Source of the DNA: Sphingomonadales bacterium UBA6157
GTDB taxonomy: Bacteria; Pseudomonadota; Alphaproteobacteria; Sphingomonadales; Sphingomonadaceae
NCBI GenBank assembly: GCA_002423025.1
Contig: DIUN01000049.1
Location: 34,874 to 98,873, forward strand
Reading direction: 5' to 3'
Length of the DNA: 64,000 nt
In this document: positions 48,003 through 61,790 of the stretch, piece by piece
How the letters are laid out: each line of letters begins with the position of its first letter
Position numbering within the stretch: the first letter of the stretch is position 1
Program-made: the position numbers and the translations under genes
The notes under the pieces: model-generated
Databases searched by the model: none
What the model was told of the DNA's origin: nothing
What the model saw: the letters and a program-made list of their open reading frames with translations, nothing else

Positions 48003-48298
48003 TGCGAATCTTTGCACGCGAAACTCTGGAGACGGGCTGCACCATCTCGGTGGAGCATACGGCTGAGGCGCTCCACGCCCATGTCGAGCTCGATGATTCC
48101 ATCGAGATTGGCCCGGGGGACCAGGTTCGCGTGCACGGTGCCCCGGTGCGCTTGCCGTTTGGCGAGAAGATCAGCCTTCGCCGCCGCGCAACGGTGTCGC
48201 GTGCAGGGCTGGTGGAGAGCTGGTGGACGAAACTGCGTGCCCAGTTCGACCTGACAGAGCTTTACGAGATCACATTCACTTCGGAGAAGTCGCGATGA
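48002..48298 (+). CDS. Conserved small protein between puhC and acsF
   Basis: Soluble, mostly beta protein of 98 residues with no signal peptide or membrane helix. Features are a central patch [19 protein letters not shown] that reads like a small barrel domain, a basic stretch [10 protein letters not shown] and an aromatic C-terminal helix [22 protein letters not shown] gene of this size at this position is usual in phototrophic alphaproteobacteria, but I know of no assigned function. It shares one base with puhC and overlaps acsF by 4 bases, so expression is tightly coupled to both. Confidence 0.85.
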   Translation: MRIFARETLETGCTISVEHTAEALHAHVELDDSIEIGPGDQVRVHGAPVRLPFGEKISLRRRATVSRAGLVESWWTKLRAQFDLTELYEITFTSEKSR

Positions 48299-49401
48299 AT
48301 GCGCATGTGCCGAACAGCCTCAAGGCTGCCGAAGGCGATACCGGCCGGGATGTCGCCATCACCCGCGATGTTACCCAGGCTATGGCCAATGAGGATACTG
48401 TCCTCTCGCCGCGCTTCTATACCACGGATTTCGATGCGATGGACCGGATCGACGTCTCGCCGGTGCGCGCAGAATGGGATGCGCTGATCGCCGAGATGAC
48501 CTCGGACCCGAACAAGAAGCATTTCAAGCGCACCGCCGAGTTCGATGGCGTCATCGAGAACCTGCCGCCGGAACTTCGCATCGAGTTCACCGATTTCCTC
48601 GTAACCTCGATGACCAGCGAATTCTCGGGCTGCATCCTTTATGCCGAGATCGCCAAGCGCGTGACAAATCCCGATGCCAAGGCGCTGTTCAAGCTGATGG
48701 CGCGCGATGAATCCCGCCACGCAGGCTTTATCAACGACAGCCTCAAGGATGCAGGCATCGGTATTGATCTGAGCTTCCTGACAAAGACAAAAAAATACAC
48801 CTATTTCCGCCCGAAATTCATTTACTACGCCACTTATCTTTCGGAAAAGATTGGCTATGCGCGGTACATCACTATTCACCGCCATCTTGAGCGGCACCCC
48901 GAGTTTCGTTTCCACCCGATCTTCAACTGGTTCGAGGAGTGGTGCAACGACGAGTTCCGCCATGGCGAAGCCTTTGCCATGCTGATGCGCTCTGATCCCA
49001 AGCTGCTCAGCGGCTACAACAAGCTGTGGATCCGCTTCTTTCTCGTTGCTGTTTACGCCACCATGTATGTGCGGGATCACAATCGCCCGGTGCTCTACAA
49101 GGCTTTCGGCATTGATCCGACGGAATATGATTTCAAGGTGTTCAACATCTGCACCGAGATCACCCGCCAGGTTTTCCCGCTTGCCCTCGATACCGATGCC
49201 CCCCGGTTCCGCGCGCTTCTTGAGGAGATGCGCACCATCTCTGCGGGCATGGAAGCGGCCGCCAAGCAGGGCGGCCTGCTCGGCGGGCTCAAGCGCATTG
49301 GCCTCACGCTGGCGGCAGGCGTAACCTTCGCCCGGCTGTATTTCCAGCCGGTTCAGCGCAGTGAATTGCCCGCCACCATCCGGCTGCAGCCCGCCTGGTA
49401 A
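48295..49401 (+). CDS. acsF: Aerobic Mg-protoporphyrin IX monomethyl ester cyclase AcsF
   Basis: Oxygen-dependent diiron cyclase of 368 residues that forms ring E. Iron-binding motifs lie in [27 protein letters not shown] and [17 protein letters not shown]. The ATG at 48295 (ATGA overlap) fits; the open frame continues upstream into the previous gene. The anaerobic cyclase BchE is not seen here, so pigment synthesis in this organism probably needs oxygen unless bchE lies elsewhere. Confidence 0.96.
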   Translation: MNAHVPNSLKAAEGDTGRDVAITRDVTQAMANEDTVLSPRFYTTDFDAMDRIDVSPVRAEWDALIAEMTSDPNKKHFKRTAEFDGVIENLPPELRIEFTDFLVTSMTSEFSGCILYAEIAKRVTNPDAKALFKLMARDESRHAGFINDSLKDAGIGIDLSFLTKTKKYTYFRPKFIYYATYLSEKIGYARYITIHRHLERHPEFRFHPIFNWFEEWCNDEFRHGEAFAMLMRSDPKLLSGYNKLWIRFFLVAVYATMYVRDHNRPVLYKAFGIDPTEYDFKVFNICTEITRQVFPLALDTDAPRFRALLEEMRTISAGMEAAAKQGGLLGGLKRIGLTLAAGVTFARLYFQPVQRSELPATIRLQPAW

Positions 49402-49403
49402 GC

Positions 49404-50237
49404 ATGTCGGCGCTAGCCCTCCCCCTGCTGTTCGCGACAGTCCTGTGGTTTGTCGCCACCGGCTTCGTGCTGTGGCTGGACCGGCTGCCGAGTCGCACCT
49501 GGCCCACCAGCATCGTTGCGGCCACGGTGGCCAGTGGTTTTGCCATGGCCGGAATTATCGCGACCGCCCCCATGACGGGAAGCGCTGCCGCCTATGCTGC
49601 CTTCGCCTGTGCACTGGTGCTCTGGGGTTGGCACGAGTTGAGCTTCCTGATGGGTTTTGTGACTGGCCCCAATCGCGCACCGTGCCCGGATGATGCGGCT
49701 GGGTGGCGGCGCTTCCGCCTCGCGGCTGCCACGCTCATCCACCATGAACTGGCGATGTTCGTCACCATCGGCATCATCGCAGGCGCCACCTGGGGTCAGC
49801 CGAACCAGACCGCTACGCTCACCTTCATGTTGTTGTTCGTGATGAGACTTTCCGCCAAATTCAATATCTTCGCCGGTGTGCCGCACCTCTCGACCGAGAT
49901 GATGCCCGAGCATATGCGATATCTCGCCAGCTATTTCCGGGTGCGGCCTCCGCGGTTGTTCTTTGCTTTCAGCCTGCTGGGTATTGTTGCGCTGGCTGGC
50001 TGGCTCGGCCAGGCTGCGCTAGGCGCGGAGGGCGGTCTTGCCACCGGTTATGCGCTGGCTTTCGCCCTCGTCGTGCTTGCTTTTCTCGAGCACGGCTTTC
50101 TCATCGTGCCCTGGCAGGACACCAGCTTGTTTCGCTGGGCGATGCGCAAGAGCCCGCCTCAACCGCTGCCGATGGCCGCGCCCGTGACACTTCGTCAATC
50201 AAATAGTCTTGCAGCCATGGAAACGGCGCGGCAATGA
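49404..50237 (+). CDS. puhE: Photosynthetic complex protein PuhE
   Basis: Multi-pass membrane protein of 277 residues (about seven helices). The motif [19 protein letters not shown], followed by [12 protein letters not shown] and the segment [21 protein letters not shown], identifies PuhE (DUF3623). It modulates reaction centre assembly and pigment flow. Two bases separate it from acsF. Confidence 0.93.
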   Translation: MSALALPLLFATVLWFVATGFVLWLDRLPSRTWPTSIVAATVASGFAMAGIIATAPMTGSAAAYAAFACALVLWGWHELSFLMGFVTGPNRAPCPDDAAGWRRFRLAAATLIHHELAMFVTIGIIAGATWGQPNQTATLTFMLLFVMRLSAKFNIFAGVPHLSTEMMPEHMRYLASYFRVRPPRLFFAFSLLGIVALAGWLGQAALGAEGGLATGYALAFALVVLAFLEHGFLIVPWQDTSLFRWAMRKSPPQPLPMAAPVTLRQSNSLAAMETARQ

Positions 50238-50254
50238 ACGTCCAGGAGAATGAA

Positions 50255-51478
50255 ATGGACTATGAAGCTCATTTTCAAGCTGCGCTCGAGGGCTTGAAGG
50301 AACGCGGCAACTACCGCGTCTTCGCCGAACTCCAGCGCCGCAAGGGCGAATACCCACGCGCCACGCGAATCCTTGAGGATGGCGAGACGCAGGAAGTCAC
50401 CGTCTGGTGCTCCAATGACTATCTTGGCATGGGCCAGCACCCGGATGTCATTGAAGCAATGCATGAGGAGCTGGATCGTTCCGGCGCCGGCGCTGGCGGC
50501 ACGCGAAATATTTCGGGCACCATGCACGCGCACCGCCAGCTCGAGCTGGAACTTGCCGATCTGCACGGCAAGGAAGATGCGCTGCTGTTCACCTCGGGCT
50601 ATGTCTCGAACTGGGCGGCGCTCGGCACCCTCGCTTCCAAGCTGCCGAATTGCGTCGTGCTTTCTGATGCGCTGAACCATGCCTCGATGATCGAGGGCAT
50701 CCGCCACAGCCGCGCCGAGTGCCTCAAGTTCAAGCACAATGACTACGAGGATCTCGATCGGCTGCTCGCCACCATCGAGCCGGGCCGGCCAAAGCTGGTC
50801 GCCTTCGAGAGCGTCTACTCGATGGATGGCGATATCGCCCCCATCAAGGAGATCATCGAGGTCTGCGAAAAGCATGGTGCGATGACGTATATCGACGAAG
50901 TCCATGCTGTCGGCATGTATGGCCCTCGCGGCGGCGGTGTTGCCGAGCGGGAAGGTCTGATGGACCGCCTCACCGTGATCGAAGGCACGCTCGGCAAGGC
51001 CTTTGGCGTGGTTGGCGGTTACATCGCCGGCTCGCGCGCCATGTGCGATTTCGTGCGCAGCTTTGCATCCGGCTTCATTTTCACCACCGCGCTGCCGCCC
51101 GCCATCGCGGCCGGTGCGTTGGCCAGTGTCCGTCACCTCAAGGCGAGCCCTTTCGAGCGCAAGCGCCAGCAGGAGCGGGTTGCCAAGGTCCGCGCTGCAC
51201 TGCGCTCCATGGGTATTCCGCAGCTCGAGAACCCCAGCCACATCATCCCGGTGATGGTGGGTGACGCCAAAAAGGCCAAGATGATCTCGGATTGGTTGAT
51301 GGAAAACCATGGCATCTACGTCCAGCCGATCAACTACCCCACCGTGCCCGTCGGCACCGAGCGCCTGCGCATAACGCCCGGTCCGGTGCACAGCGACGAT
51401 GATATCGACCGGCTGGTGAAGGCCCTCTCCGACATTTGGGGCCAGTGCGCCCTGCACCGGGTGGAAGCTGCGGCCTGA
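50255..51478 (+). CDS. hemA: 5-aminolevulinate synthase HemA
   Basis: PLP enzyme of 407 residues joining glycine and succinyl-CoA, the first step of tetrapyrrole synthesis in alphaproteobacteria. Active-site marks are [44 protein letters not shown] and the PLP lysine in [13 protein letters not shown]. The ATG at 50255 has AGGAG 6 bases upstream and matches the family start [11 protein letters not shown]; an ATG at 50234 overlaps puhE. Last gene of the superoperon, so pigment precursor supply is tied to reaction-centre assembly genes. Confidence 0.97.
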   Translation: MDYEAHFQAALEGLKERGNYRVFAELQRRKGEYPRATRILEDGETQEVTVWCSNDYLGMGQHPDVIEAMHEELDRSGAGAGGTRNISGTMHAHRQLELELADLHGKEDALLFTSGYVSNWAALGTLASKLPNCVVLSDALNHASMIEGIRHSRAECLKFKHNDYEDLDRLLATIEPGRPKLVAFESVYSMDGDIAPIKEIIEVCEKHGAMTYIDEVHAVGMYGPRGGGVAEREGLMDRLTVIEGTLGKAFGVVGGYIAGSRAMCDFVRSFASGFIFTTALPPAIAAGALASVRHLKASPFERKRQQERVAKVRAALRSMGIPQLENPSHIIPVMVGDAKKAKMISDWLMENHGIYVQPINYPTVPVGTERLRITPGPVHSDDDIDRLVKALSDIWGQCALHRVEAAA

Positions 51479-51505
51479 GCCGAACGTTTCGTTGAAAACA
51501 AGGAG

Positions 51506-51535
51506 GGCGGCTGGCGCAAGTCAGCCGCCTTTTTT
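51506..51535 (+). terminator. Rho-independent terminator ending the bchF-hemA superoperon
   Basis: GGCGGCTG and CAGCCGCC form a perfect 8-bp stem with an 8-base loop, followed by six T residues, 27 bases after the hemA stop. Confidence 0.92.
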
Positions 51536-51622
51536 GTTGGCTGCGCGAGGCTGCCATATGAGCCAGTAGCCGATAGGCAGCCGAAGCGGCGATGGTCATA
51601 AGTCTAGTTTTCGGGGACCGTC

Positions 51623-52395
51623 ATGACCTACCCATTGCCCAATTTCTCCACTGATCTTTCTGGTCAGGTGGCGCTTGTTACCGGAGCTTCGGCAGGGCTT
51701 GGCCGGCGCTTTGCCAAGGTGCTGGCGGCAGCCGGTGCGCATGTTGCGGTGGCGGCGCGGCGTACGGACAAGCTCGATGAGCTGGTCGCGGAAATTGCCG
51801 CGGCCGGCGGCAAGGCCCAGGCCTTTGCGCTGGATGTCAGCAAGGCAGACGAGCTGACCAGCATCGTCGGCACGATCGAGGCCGCGATGGGTCCTGTTAC
51901 CATCCTCATCAACAACGCCGGCATTCCCGATGCCCAGCGCGCCGTGAAGATGTCCATGGAACTCATTGATCGCGTGCTCGACATCAATGTGCGGGCGCCG
52001 TTCGTGCTGTCCTGCGAGGTAGCGCGCCGCCTCATCGAGCTGGGCAGCCCCGGTCGTATCGTCAACATCTCCTCGATGGCAGCCTATGATTACAGCGGCA
52101 ATGGAGCCGCTCTCTATTCCACAAGCAAGGGCGCCGTGGTGCGGATGACCGAGACACTGGCGATCGAATGGGCGAAGAACTTCATCAACGTCAACGCGAT
52201 CGCACCGGGCGCTTTCCACTCGGAAATGCTCGATGGTATGCTGGCCCGCATGGGCGATATTGCCCCCGCTATGCGGCGCAAGCGCCTCGGCGACGCACCG
52301 CAGCTTGATTCGACGTTGCTGTTCCTTGTGTCGCCGTCTTCGGAATTCGTCACCGGCACGGTCATCAAGGTCGATGACGCGCAGAGTGCCCATTG

Positions 52396-52396
<1 letters not shown>
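51623..52396 (+). CDS. Short-chain dehydrogenase/reductase
   Basis: Classical SDR of 257 residues. Cofactor motif VALVTGASAGLGRRFA, structural INNAGIP, catalytic Ser in NISSMAAYDY and the YSTSK Tyr-Lys pair. Residues after the first strand (VAARRTDKLDEL) suggest NADP preference. The stop shares one base with the following enoyl-CoA hydratase gene, forming an operon with it and a 2,4-dienoyl-CoA reductase; this favours a role in acyl-CoA metabolism. Substrate unknown. Confidence 0.92.
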
Positions 52397-55623
<3,227 letters not shown>

Positions 55624-55663
55624 CGTCGCACCCTATCGAGCCTTGCGTGCGGGGCAAGTCCGC

Positions 55664-55695
55664 TTGCCGCCGCCAACTGTCATGCTACTTAGACA
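55664..55695 (+). promoter_or_regulatory. PpsR box over bchI promoter
   Basis: TGTCATGCTACTTAGACA (55678-55695) is a perfect TGT-N12-ACA PpsR/CrtJ palindrome. It covers a -10-like TACTTA (55686-55691), 16 bases from TTGCCG (55664-55669). The bchI ATG follows the -10 by 7 bases, the same geometry as before bchG. Confidence 0.75.
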
Positions 55696-55698
55696 CTT

Positions 55699-56715
55699 AT
55701 GGGCACACCCTTTCCGTTTTCCGCCATCGTTGGCCAATCCGAAATGAAGCAGGCGCTGCTGATGGCGGCAGTGGAGCCGCGGCTTGGCGGTGTCATGGTG
55801 TTCGGTGATCGCGGCACTGGCAAGTCCACCGCCGTGCGCGCTTTGGCAGCGCTGTTGCCGCCGATGAAGATCGTGGCGGGCTGCCGCTATGGCTGCGCCC
55901 CGGCGGATACTACGCCATGCCCCGATGATTGCCGCGCCCGCGCTGGTAAGAAGACCGCGGAAGTAAACGTGCCGTTTGTCGATCTGCCGCTCGGTGCCAC
56001 AGAGGACCGTGTTGTCGGCAGCCTCGATCTTGAGCGCGCCCTGGCTACCGGTGAGAAGCGCTTCGAGCCGGGCCTGCTCGCCAAGGCCAACCGCGGCTTT
56101 CTCTATATCGATGAAATCAACCTGCTTGAGGATCACCTGGTCGATCTGCTGCTCGATGTGGCGGTATCGGGCCAGAACCTCGTCGAGCGCGAAGGGCTGT
56201 CCATCCGCCATGCGGCGCGCTTCATTCTTGTCGGCTCGGGCAACCCGGAGGAGGGTGAACTGCGCCCGCAGTTGCTTGATCGCTTCGGTCTTTCCGTCGA
56301 TGTCCGCACGCCCACCGATCTGGCAGACCGCATCGAGATCGTGAAGCGCTGCGACCGGTTCGATCGGGATCCTGAAGGCTTTGCCGCGCAGTTCGCCGAG
56401 GCCGAGGCCGCCACGGTCCACAGCATTGCGGCAGCTCGCAAGAAGCTGCCCAACGTCGTGGTGCCCGATGTCATGCTCGAGCTCGGTTCGCGGCTCTGCC
56501 AGGCTGTCGGCGCCGATGGTCTGCGCGGTGAGCTCACCCTGTTGCGCGCTGCTCGCGCTACCGCAGCGCTGGCCGGCAAGAAGACCGTGGCCCCGGCGCA
56601 TGTCGGGCAGGTCGCGGCGCTGGCGCTGCGCCATCGCCTGCGCCGCAATGTGCTCGATGACACCGGCTCCACGGTCCGCATCACCCGCGCCGTCGAGGAG
56701 CTGATCGGGGCATGA
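55699..56715 (+). CDS. bchI: Magnesium chelatase ATPase subunit I
   Basis: AAA+ ATPase of 338 residues of Mg chelatase. PFSAIVGQSEMKQALLMAAV is the family start, Walker A is FGDRGTGKST, Walker B is GFLYIDEINLLEDH, and the conserved VGSGNPEEGELRPQLLDRFG follows. No ribosome-binding site precedes the ATG and the predicted mRNA would be leaderless. Overlaps bchD by 4 bases. Confidence 0.97.
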   Translation: MGTPFPFSAIVGQSEMKQALLMAAVEPRLGGVMVFGDRGTGKSTAVRALAALLPPMKIVAGCRYGCAPADTTPCPDDCRARAGKKTAEVNVPFVDLPLGATEDRVVGSLDLERALATGEKRFEPGLLAKANRGFLYIDEINLLEDHLVDLLLDVAVSGQNLVEREGLSIRHAARFILVGSGNPEEGELRPQLLDRFGLSVDVRTPTDLADRIEIVKRCDRFDRDPEGFAAQFAEAEAATVHSIAAARKKLPNVVVPDVMLELGSRLCQAVGADGLRGELTLLRAARATAALAGKKTVAPAHVGQVAALALRHRLRRNVLDDTGSTVRITRAVEELIGA

Positions 56716-58484
56716 GCGCGGCGCTGGTGCGGACCGAGCCAGCGCCCGAGCCGGACATGAACGCTATCGATGGCCAAAGTGCTGCGCGCTGGAGCCTGTC
56801 GCTGGCCGCCATCGAACTGCTGGCGGAATGCCCGACCGGGCTTGGCGGCATCCTGCTGCGCGCCCGGCCCGGCCCGGTGCGCGATGCCTGGAGCGCGGCG
56901 CTGGCCATGGCGCTGCCGGTGCGGCGCCTGCCGGCCAGTGCCGATGCCGAGAGCCTGAACGGCGGGCTGGACCTCACAGCGACGCTTGCGGCCGGCCGGC
57001 CGGTGCATCGCCCCGGCGTGCTCGCAGACGTGGGTGATGGCGTATTGCTGGTGCCGATGGCCGAGCGCCTGTCTCCCGGCCTTGCCGCCCGCCTCGCCAC
57101 CGCGCTCGATGAGAATGGCCCGCGGCTCGTATTGTTCGATGAGTCCGAGCCGGCGTCAGAGGCCGACGCCCGCATCAGCCCGGCGCTGGCGGACCGGCTT
57201 GCCATCCACCTTGATATATCTGATGTGCGCCTGCCGATGGCAGCCCTGCTCGCCGGGGACACCAGCTTCCCGCCCGAGATGATGGATGATGATCCCGGCG
57301 CGCCGGCCGAAGATGCCAGCACGGCGTTGGCAACAGCTGCTGCTGCGCTGGGCATCGCTTCCATCCGTGCGCCTATCCAGGCAATTCGCATCGCGCATGT
57401 GCATGCTGCCGTCTTGGGCCGCGCCGCGCTGGCTGCTGCCGATCTGGAGATCGCAGGAGCGCTGGTGCTCGGCCCACGCGCCACCCGCCTGCCGCCGGGC
57501 GAGCCGCCACCGCCCCAGCCCGAGGACAATCCGGACGACGCGCAGGATAATCCGCCCGAGCCGCCACCGCCGCCCGAGGATGGCGAAACTTCGCCGGACT
57601 CGCCGGAATCCACCGCGATCGACGCTACCGACATCGTGCTGGACGCGGCGCAAACCGCACTTCCGCCCGGTTTGCTTGATGCGCTGGCCAATGGCGTGAT
57701 GATGAAATCCCCTGGCGGCGGCAGCAGCGGCGCCAAGCTGCGTTCGCTCACCTCGGGCCGCCCGGCGGGCGTGCGCGCTGGCGCGCCAGGTCGTGGCGCC
57801 CGCCTCGCGCTCATCGAGACCATCAAGACAGCGGCGCCCTGGCAAAAGCTGCGCCCAGCCCGCCCGGATGGCCGGCTCTCCATCCGCCATGATGATCTGC
57901 GCATCCGTCGCTTCGTGGCCCGCACCGAGAGCACGACCATATTTGCTGTCGACGCCTCGGGCTCGGCGGCGTTCGCGCGGCTCTCCGAGGCCAAGGGTGC
58001 CGTGGAGCTGCTGCTGGCGGAGGCCTATGTGAAGCGCGCCGAAGTGGCGCTGGTGGCGTTCCGCGGCGAGGCGGCGGAACTGGCCCTGCCGCCCACGCGC
58101 AGTCTGGCGCGCGCCAAGCGTGAACTGGCGGCGCTGGCCGGCGGTGGCGGCACGCCCATGGCCGCCGGCATCGATGTGGCGCGTCAGGTGGCGGAGCGAG
58201 AGCGCGCCCGTGGCCGGACGCCGCTGGTCGTGGTGCTCACCGATGGCCGCGCCAATGTCGGCGGCAAAGCCGGCGTCTCGCCGCAGGAGTATGCGCTGGC
58301 CAGCGCAAGGGCATTTGCCGCCACCGGCATGGCAGCGGTCTTTATCGATTGCAGCGCCCGGCCGCGTGCCGAAGGCCCGGCGCTCGCAGCCGCCATGGCC
58401 GCGCGCTATGTGGCGCTGCCTCGGCTCGATGCCCGGGCGGTTGTTGCGGCCGTCAACGCCGCTTCTGCCGCAGCAGCCCGATGA
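56712..58484 (+). CDS. bchD: Magnesium chelatase subunit D
   Basis: Subunit of 590 residues. The N-terminal AAA-like domain is degenerate (no Walker A), followed by an acidic Pro-rich linker (residues about 255-300, for example PPPPEDGE). The C-terminal integrin-like VWA domain has the metal site VDASGSAAFARLSEAKG. It bridges BchI and BchH. Overlaps both neighbours by 4 bases. Confidence 0.96.
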   Translation: MSAALVRTEPAPEPDMNAIDGQSAARWSLSLAAIELLAECPTGLGGILLRARPGPVRDAWSAALAMALPVRRLPASADAESLNGGLDLTATLAAGRPVHRPGVLADVGDGVLLVPMAERLSPGLAARLATALDENGPRLVLFDESEPASEADARISPALADRLAIHLDISDVRLPMAALLAGDTSFPPEMMDDDPGAPAEDASTALATAAAALGIASIRAPIQAIRIAHVHAAVLGRAALAAADLEIAGALVLGPRATRLPPGEPPPPQPEDNPDDAQDNPPEPPPPPEDGETSPDSPESTAIDATDIVLDAAQTALPPGLLDALANGVMMKSPGGGSSGAKLRSLTSGRPAGVRAGAPGRGARLALIETIKTAAPWQKLRPARPDGRLSIRHDDLRIRRFVARTESTTIFAVDASGSAAFARLSEAKGAVELLLAEAYVKRAEVALVAFRGEAAELALPPTRSLARAKRELAALAGGGGTPMAAGIDVARQVAERERARGRTPLVVVLTDGRANVGGKAGVSPQEYALASARAFAATGMAAVFIDCSARPRAEGPALAAAMAARYVALPRLDARAVVAAVNAASAAAAR

Positions 58485-59362
58485 GCGCACCGAAGTGGAG
58501 CGTGGAAGGCAAGGGCTGGCCCAATGCCGAGGCCAGTCGCTTCCTGGAGGCTGGCGGGCTGAAATGGCATGTGCAGGTGATGGGGCAGGGGCCGGTGCTG
58601 CTGCTGCTCCATGGCACAGCCTCTGCCACGCACAGTTGGCGCGATCTCGCGCCGTTGCTGGCGCCCTATTTCACTGTCGTGGCGCCCGATCTGCCGGGTC
58701 ATGGCTTCACCAGCGCACTGCGCCGCGCCTCGCCCGTTGGCGTGGCCACAGCCGTTGCCGAGTTGATGCAGGAGCTCGCGTTGCCTCCCGTGCTCACCAT
58801 AGGGCACTCCGCCGGCGCGGCCATTGCGCTTACCATGGCCGAGCAGAAGCTGGCACGGCCGCAGGCGATCATCAGTCTTGGCGGTGCACTGCTGCCGTTC
58901 CCGGGGCTGGCCGGTCGGCTGTTTCCGGCCATGGCGCGGATGTTGTTCGTCAACCCGCTGATGCCCGAGTTGTTCGCCATGCGCGCCCGCGTGCCGGGAG
59001 AAATCGCCAGCTTCCTCCACCGCTCCACTGGCTCGCGGCTCGATACGCGCGGACTTGGCTATTACGAGCGCTTGCTGCGCACCTCCGGTCATATCGGCGG
59101 GGCGCTCGCTCTGATGGCGAACTGGGATCTGCATCCGCTGGAACGCGCCCTGCCGACGCTGGACCTGCCTATCCTCCTGGCCCATGGCGAGGGTGACAAG
59201 ACCATCCCCGCCGCCACCGCACACAAGGTGGCAGCGCGCCTGCCGCAGGGCCGGGCGCTGCTCCTGCCCGGCCTCGGCCATCTGGCGCATGAGGAAGACC
59301 CAGCGGTTCACGCCGCGCTGGCGCTGGACTTTGCCCGGGAGTGCGGCATCCTCGCCGCCTAG
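58481..59362 (+). CDS. bchO: Alpha/beta hydrolase BchO
   Basis: Alpha/beta hydrolase of 293 residues, last gene of bchIDO. The oxyanion region is [19 protein letters not shown], the nucleophile elbow [15 protein letters not shown], and the catalytic His lies in [15 protein letters not shown]. BchO is linked to Mg chelation; its exact role is not settled. Starts at 58481 with ATGA overlap and its stop overlaps the convergent copper ATPase gene by 4 bases. Confidence 0.94.
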   Translation: MSAPKWSVEGKGWPNAEASRFLEAGGLKWHVQVMGQGPVLLLLHGTASATHSWRDLAPLLAPYFTVVAPDLPGHGFTSALRRASPVGVATAVAELMQELALPPVLTIGHSAGAAIALTMAEQKLARPQAIISLGGALLPFPGLAGRLFPAMARMLFVNPLMPELFAMRARVPGEIASFLHRSTGSRLDTRGLGYYERLLRTSGHIGGALALMANWDLHPLERALPTLDLPILLAHGEGDKTIPAATAHKVAARLPQGRALLLPGLGHLAHEEDPAVHAALALDFARECGILAA

Positions 59363-61716
59363 AGCGCGGCGTTGCGCAGCCGCAGCGCGTTGCCGACCAC
59401 CGATATGGACGACAGCGCCATCGCCGCGGCAGCAATTGCCGGGGACAGCAGCAGCCCGAACCAAGGGTAGAGCACCCCTGCGGCCACGGGCACGCCTATG
59501 GCATTATAAACAAACGCCAGGAACAGGTTCTGCCGGATGTTGCGCATCGTCGCACGGCTCAGCCGCCGCGCCCGGACGATGCCGTTGAGATCCCCCTTCA
59601 CCAGCGTCACGCCTGCGCTTTCAATCGCGACATCGGTTCCGGTGCCCATGGCGATGCCGACATCGGCCGCAGCCAGCGCCGGCGCGTCATTCACCCCGTC
59701 TCCCGCCATGGCGACGACCCGACCCTCCGCCTTCAACCGCGCGACCACGGCGCTCTTTGCATCGGGCAGCACATCAGCTTCCACTTCATCCAGGCCCAGC
59801 CGCCGCGCCACGGCTTCCGCCGTCACGCGGTTGTCCCCGGTCACCATGATGACGCGGATGCCCTCGGCCTTCAGCGCTGCCAGCGCCGCAGGTGTCGTCA
59901 ATTTTACCGGATCGGCGATGGCGATGACGCCCGCTGCCTTGCCGTCCACTGCCACCAGGATCGCGGTCGCGCCTTCTCGCCGGTGCCGGTCCCCGGCATC
60001 GGTCAACGTTGCGGTATCGACGCCAAGCTCGGCCAGATAGGCACTGTTGCCGATTGCCACGCGCCGGCTACCGACGGTCCCGATCACGCCCTTGCCGGTG
60101 GGAGCGTCAAAGTCACTCGCCGCCTCGACAACCAGGGATCGCGCCATGGCAGCCGCCACGATCGCCGCGCCCAGCGGGTGTTGGCTTGGGCCCTCCACCG
60201 CGGCGGCAAGGCGCAGCAGCTCTGCCTCCTCCATGCCGCCGAACGGCTCGATGGCGACAACGGCGGGCCGGCCCTCGGTGAGCGTGCCGGTCTTGTCCAC
60301 GAGCAGCGTATCGACCTTCTCCATCCGCTCCAGCGCCTCTGCGCTCTTCACCAGCACGCCGGCCGCCGCGCCGCGCCCGATGCCGACCATGATCGACATC
60401 GGCGTCGCCAGCCCCAGCGCGCATGGGCAGGCGATGATCAGAACGGTCACCGCAGCCACAAAGCCGAAGGTGAAGCGCGGCTCGGGGCCAAAACTCGCCC
60501 AGCTGATGAAGGCGAGCACCGCCACCCCGATAACAGCCGGTACGAACCAGCCCGCGACTTGATCAGCCAGCCTTTGGATCGGGGCCCGGCTGCGCTGCGC
60601 GTCCGCCACCATCTGCACGATCCGCGCCAGCATGGTCTCGCTGCCCACTTTTTCGGCGCGCATGGTGACTGCGCCGGTCTGGTTGATCGTCCCGGCGATG
60701 AGGCTGTCTCCACTTTCCTTGGTCACCGGCATCGATTCACCGGTGACCATCGATTCGTCGATCGTCGAGCGTCCCTGTGTGACGATGCCATCCACCGGCA
60801 CGGCCTCACCGGGGCGCACGCGCAGCGTATCGCCCGCCGCTACCAGGTCGAGCGACACATCCTCTTCCGCGCCGTCCGGCTTCACCCGGCGCGCTGTCTT
60901 GGGTGCCAGATCGAGCAGCGCGCGAATGGCGCCGCCGGTTGCCTCGCGGGCGCGCAGCTCCAGCAACTGGCCAAGCAGCACCAGCACGACGATGACCGCT
61001 GCCGCCTCGAAATACACGGCCACTGCGCCATCCATGCGCCGAAACGCCGGCGGGAAGACGCCGGGCGCCAGCGTGGCGACGATGCTGTAGGCCCAGGCCA
61101 CTCCGGTGCCCATGGCGACCAGCGTGAACATGTTGAGGCTGCGGTTGACCACCGATCTCCAGCCGCGCTCGAAGAACGGCCAGCCGGCCCAGAGCACAAC
61201 CGGCGTCGCCAGCAGCAGCTGCAGCCAGTTGGACAGCTGCGGCGCGATCAGGTGATCGAGGCCAAGCAGGTGCCCGCCCATTTCGAGCACAAACACTGGA
61301 AGCGTCAGCGCCAGGCCGACCCAGAAGCGGCGGGTGAAATCCGCAAGCTCTGGGTTGGGCGGGGTCTCGCTGGTGAACACGGCTGGCTCCAGCGCCATGC
61401 CGCACAAGGGGCAGGCGCCGGGTCCGATCTGGCGGATCTCCGGATGCATCGGGCAGGTGTAGATCGTGCCATCGGGTGCCGGCGCCTCGGCGCGCTGCTC
61501 GGGCGGCGCCAGATACTTCCTTGGGTCGCCGATGAATTTCGCGCGGCACCCGGCGGAGCAGAAATACCAGGGGTGCCCATCATGTTCTGCCTGGTGCGCG
61601 GTGGTGTGTGGATTGACCATCATGCCGCAAACCGGATCGCGTTCGGTTTTGCCGGTATCGGTGGCCGCAGCCGTCGCAGGAACAGGTGAGGCATCACCGC
61701 GGTCGTCGTCTGCCAT
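59359..61716 (-). CDS. copA: Copper-type P1B ATPase with YHS and metal-binding N-terminal domains
   Basis: Metal-exporting ATPase of 785 residues. In place of the usual HMA domains, the N-terminus holds a YHS domain ([33 protein letters not shown]) and a short metal-binding motif ([22 protein letters not shown]). Then come the actuator TGES, the copper-selective helix [13 protein letters not shown], phosphorylation site [11 protein letters not shown], and MVTGDN and [10 protein letters not shown]. Selectivity for Cu(I) is by family rule. It could protect or supply copper to oxidases or other cuproenzymes. Monocistronic and convergent with bchO. Confidence 0.93.
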   Translation of the reverse strand: MADDDRGDASPVPATAAATDTGKTERDPVCGMMVNPHTTAHQAEHDGHPWYFCSAGCRAKFIGDPRKYLAPPEQRAEAPAPDGTIYTCPMHPEIRQIGPGACPLCGMALEPAVFTSETPPNPELADFTRRFWVGLALTLPVFVLEMGGHLLGLDHLIAPQLSNWLQLLLATPVVLWAGWPFFERGWRSVVNRSLNMFTLVAMGTGVAWAYSIVATLAPGVFPPAFRRMDGAVAVYFEAAAVIVVLVLLGQLLELRAREATGGAIRALLDLAPKTARRVKPDGAEEDVSLDLVAAGDTLRVRPGEAVPVDGIVTQGRSTIDESMVTGESMPVTKESGDSLIAGTINQTGAVTMRAEKVGSETMLARIVQMVADAQRSRAPIQRLADQVAGWFVPAVIGVAVLAFISWASFGPEPRFTFGFVAAVTVLIIACPCALGLATPMSIMVGIGRGAAAGVLVKSAEALERMEKVDTLLVDKTGTLTEGRPAVVAIEPFGGMEEAELLRLAAAVEGPSQHPLGAAIVAAAMARSLVVEAASDFDAPTGKGVIGTVGSRRVAIGNSAYLAELGVDTATLTDAGDRHRREGATAILVAVDGKAAGVIAIADPVKLTTPAALAALKAEGIRVIMVTGDNRVTAEAVARRLGLDEVEADVLPDAKSAVVARLKAEGRVVAMAGDGVNDAPALAAADVGIAMGTGTDVAIESAGVTLVKGDLNGIVRARRLSRATMRNIRQNLFLAFVYNAIGVPVAAGVLYPWFGLLLSPAIAAAAMALSSISVVGNALRLRNAAL

Positions 61717-61790
61717 GGGCTGAATCCTAGCTGTCGAAGCGCATTCTAAGCGCAGTTCGCGGTGTTTCGAAAACCTTGCGTTCGCCTCGC

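Noticed and set aside
59341..61689. Plus-strand open frame of 782 codons opposite the copper ATPase gene
   Set aside because: Composition rich in His, Arg and Gln with no family; the minus strand has all P-type ATPase motifs.
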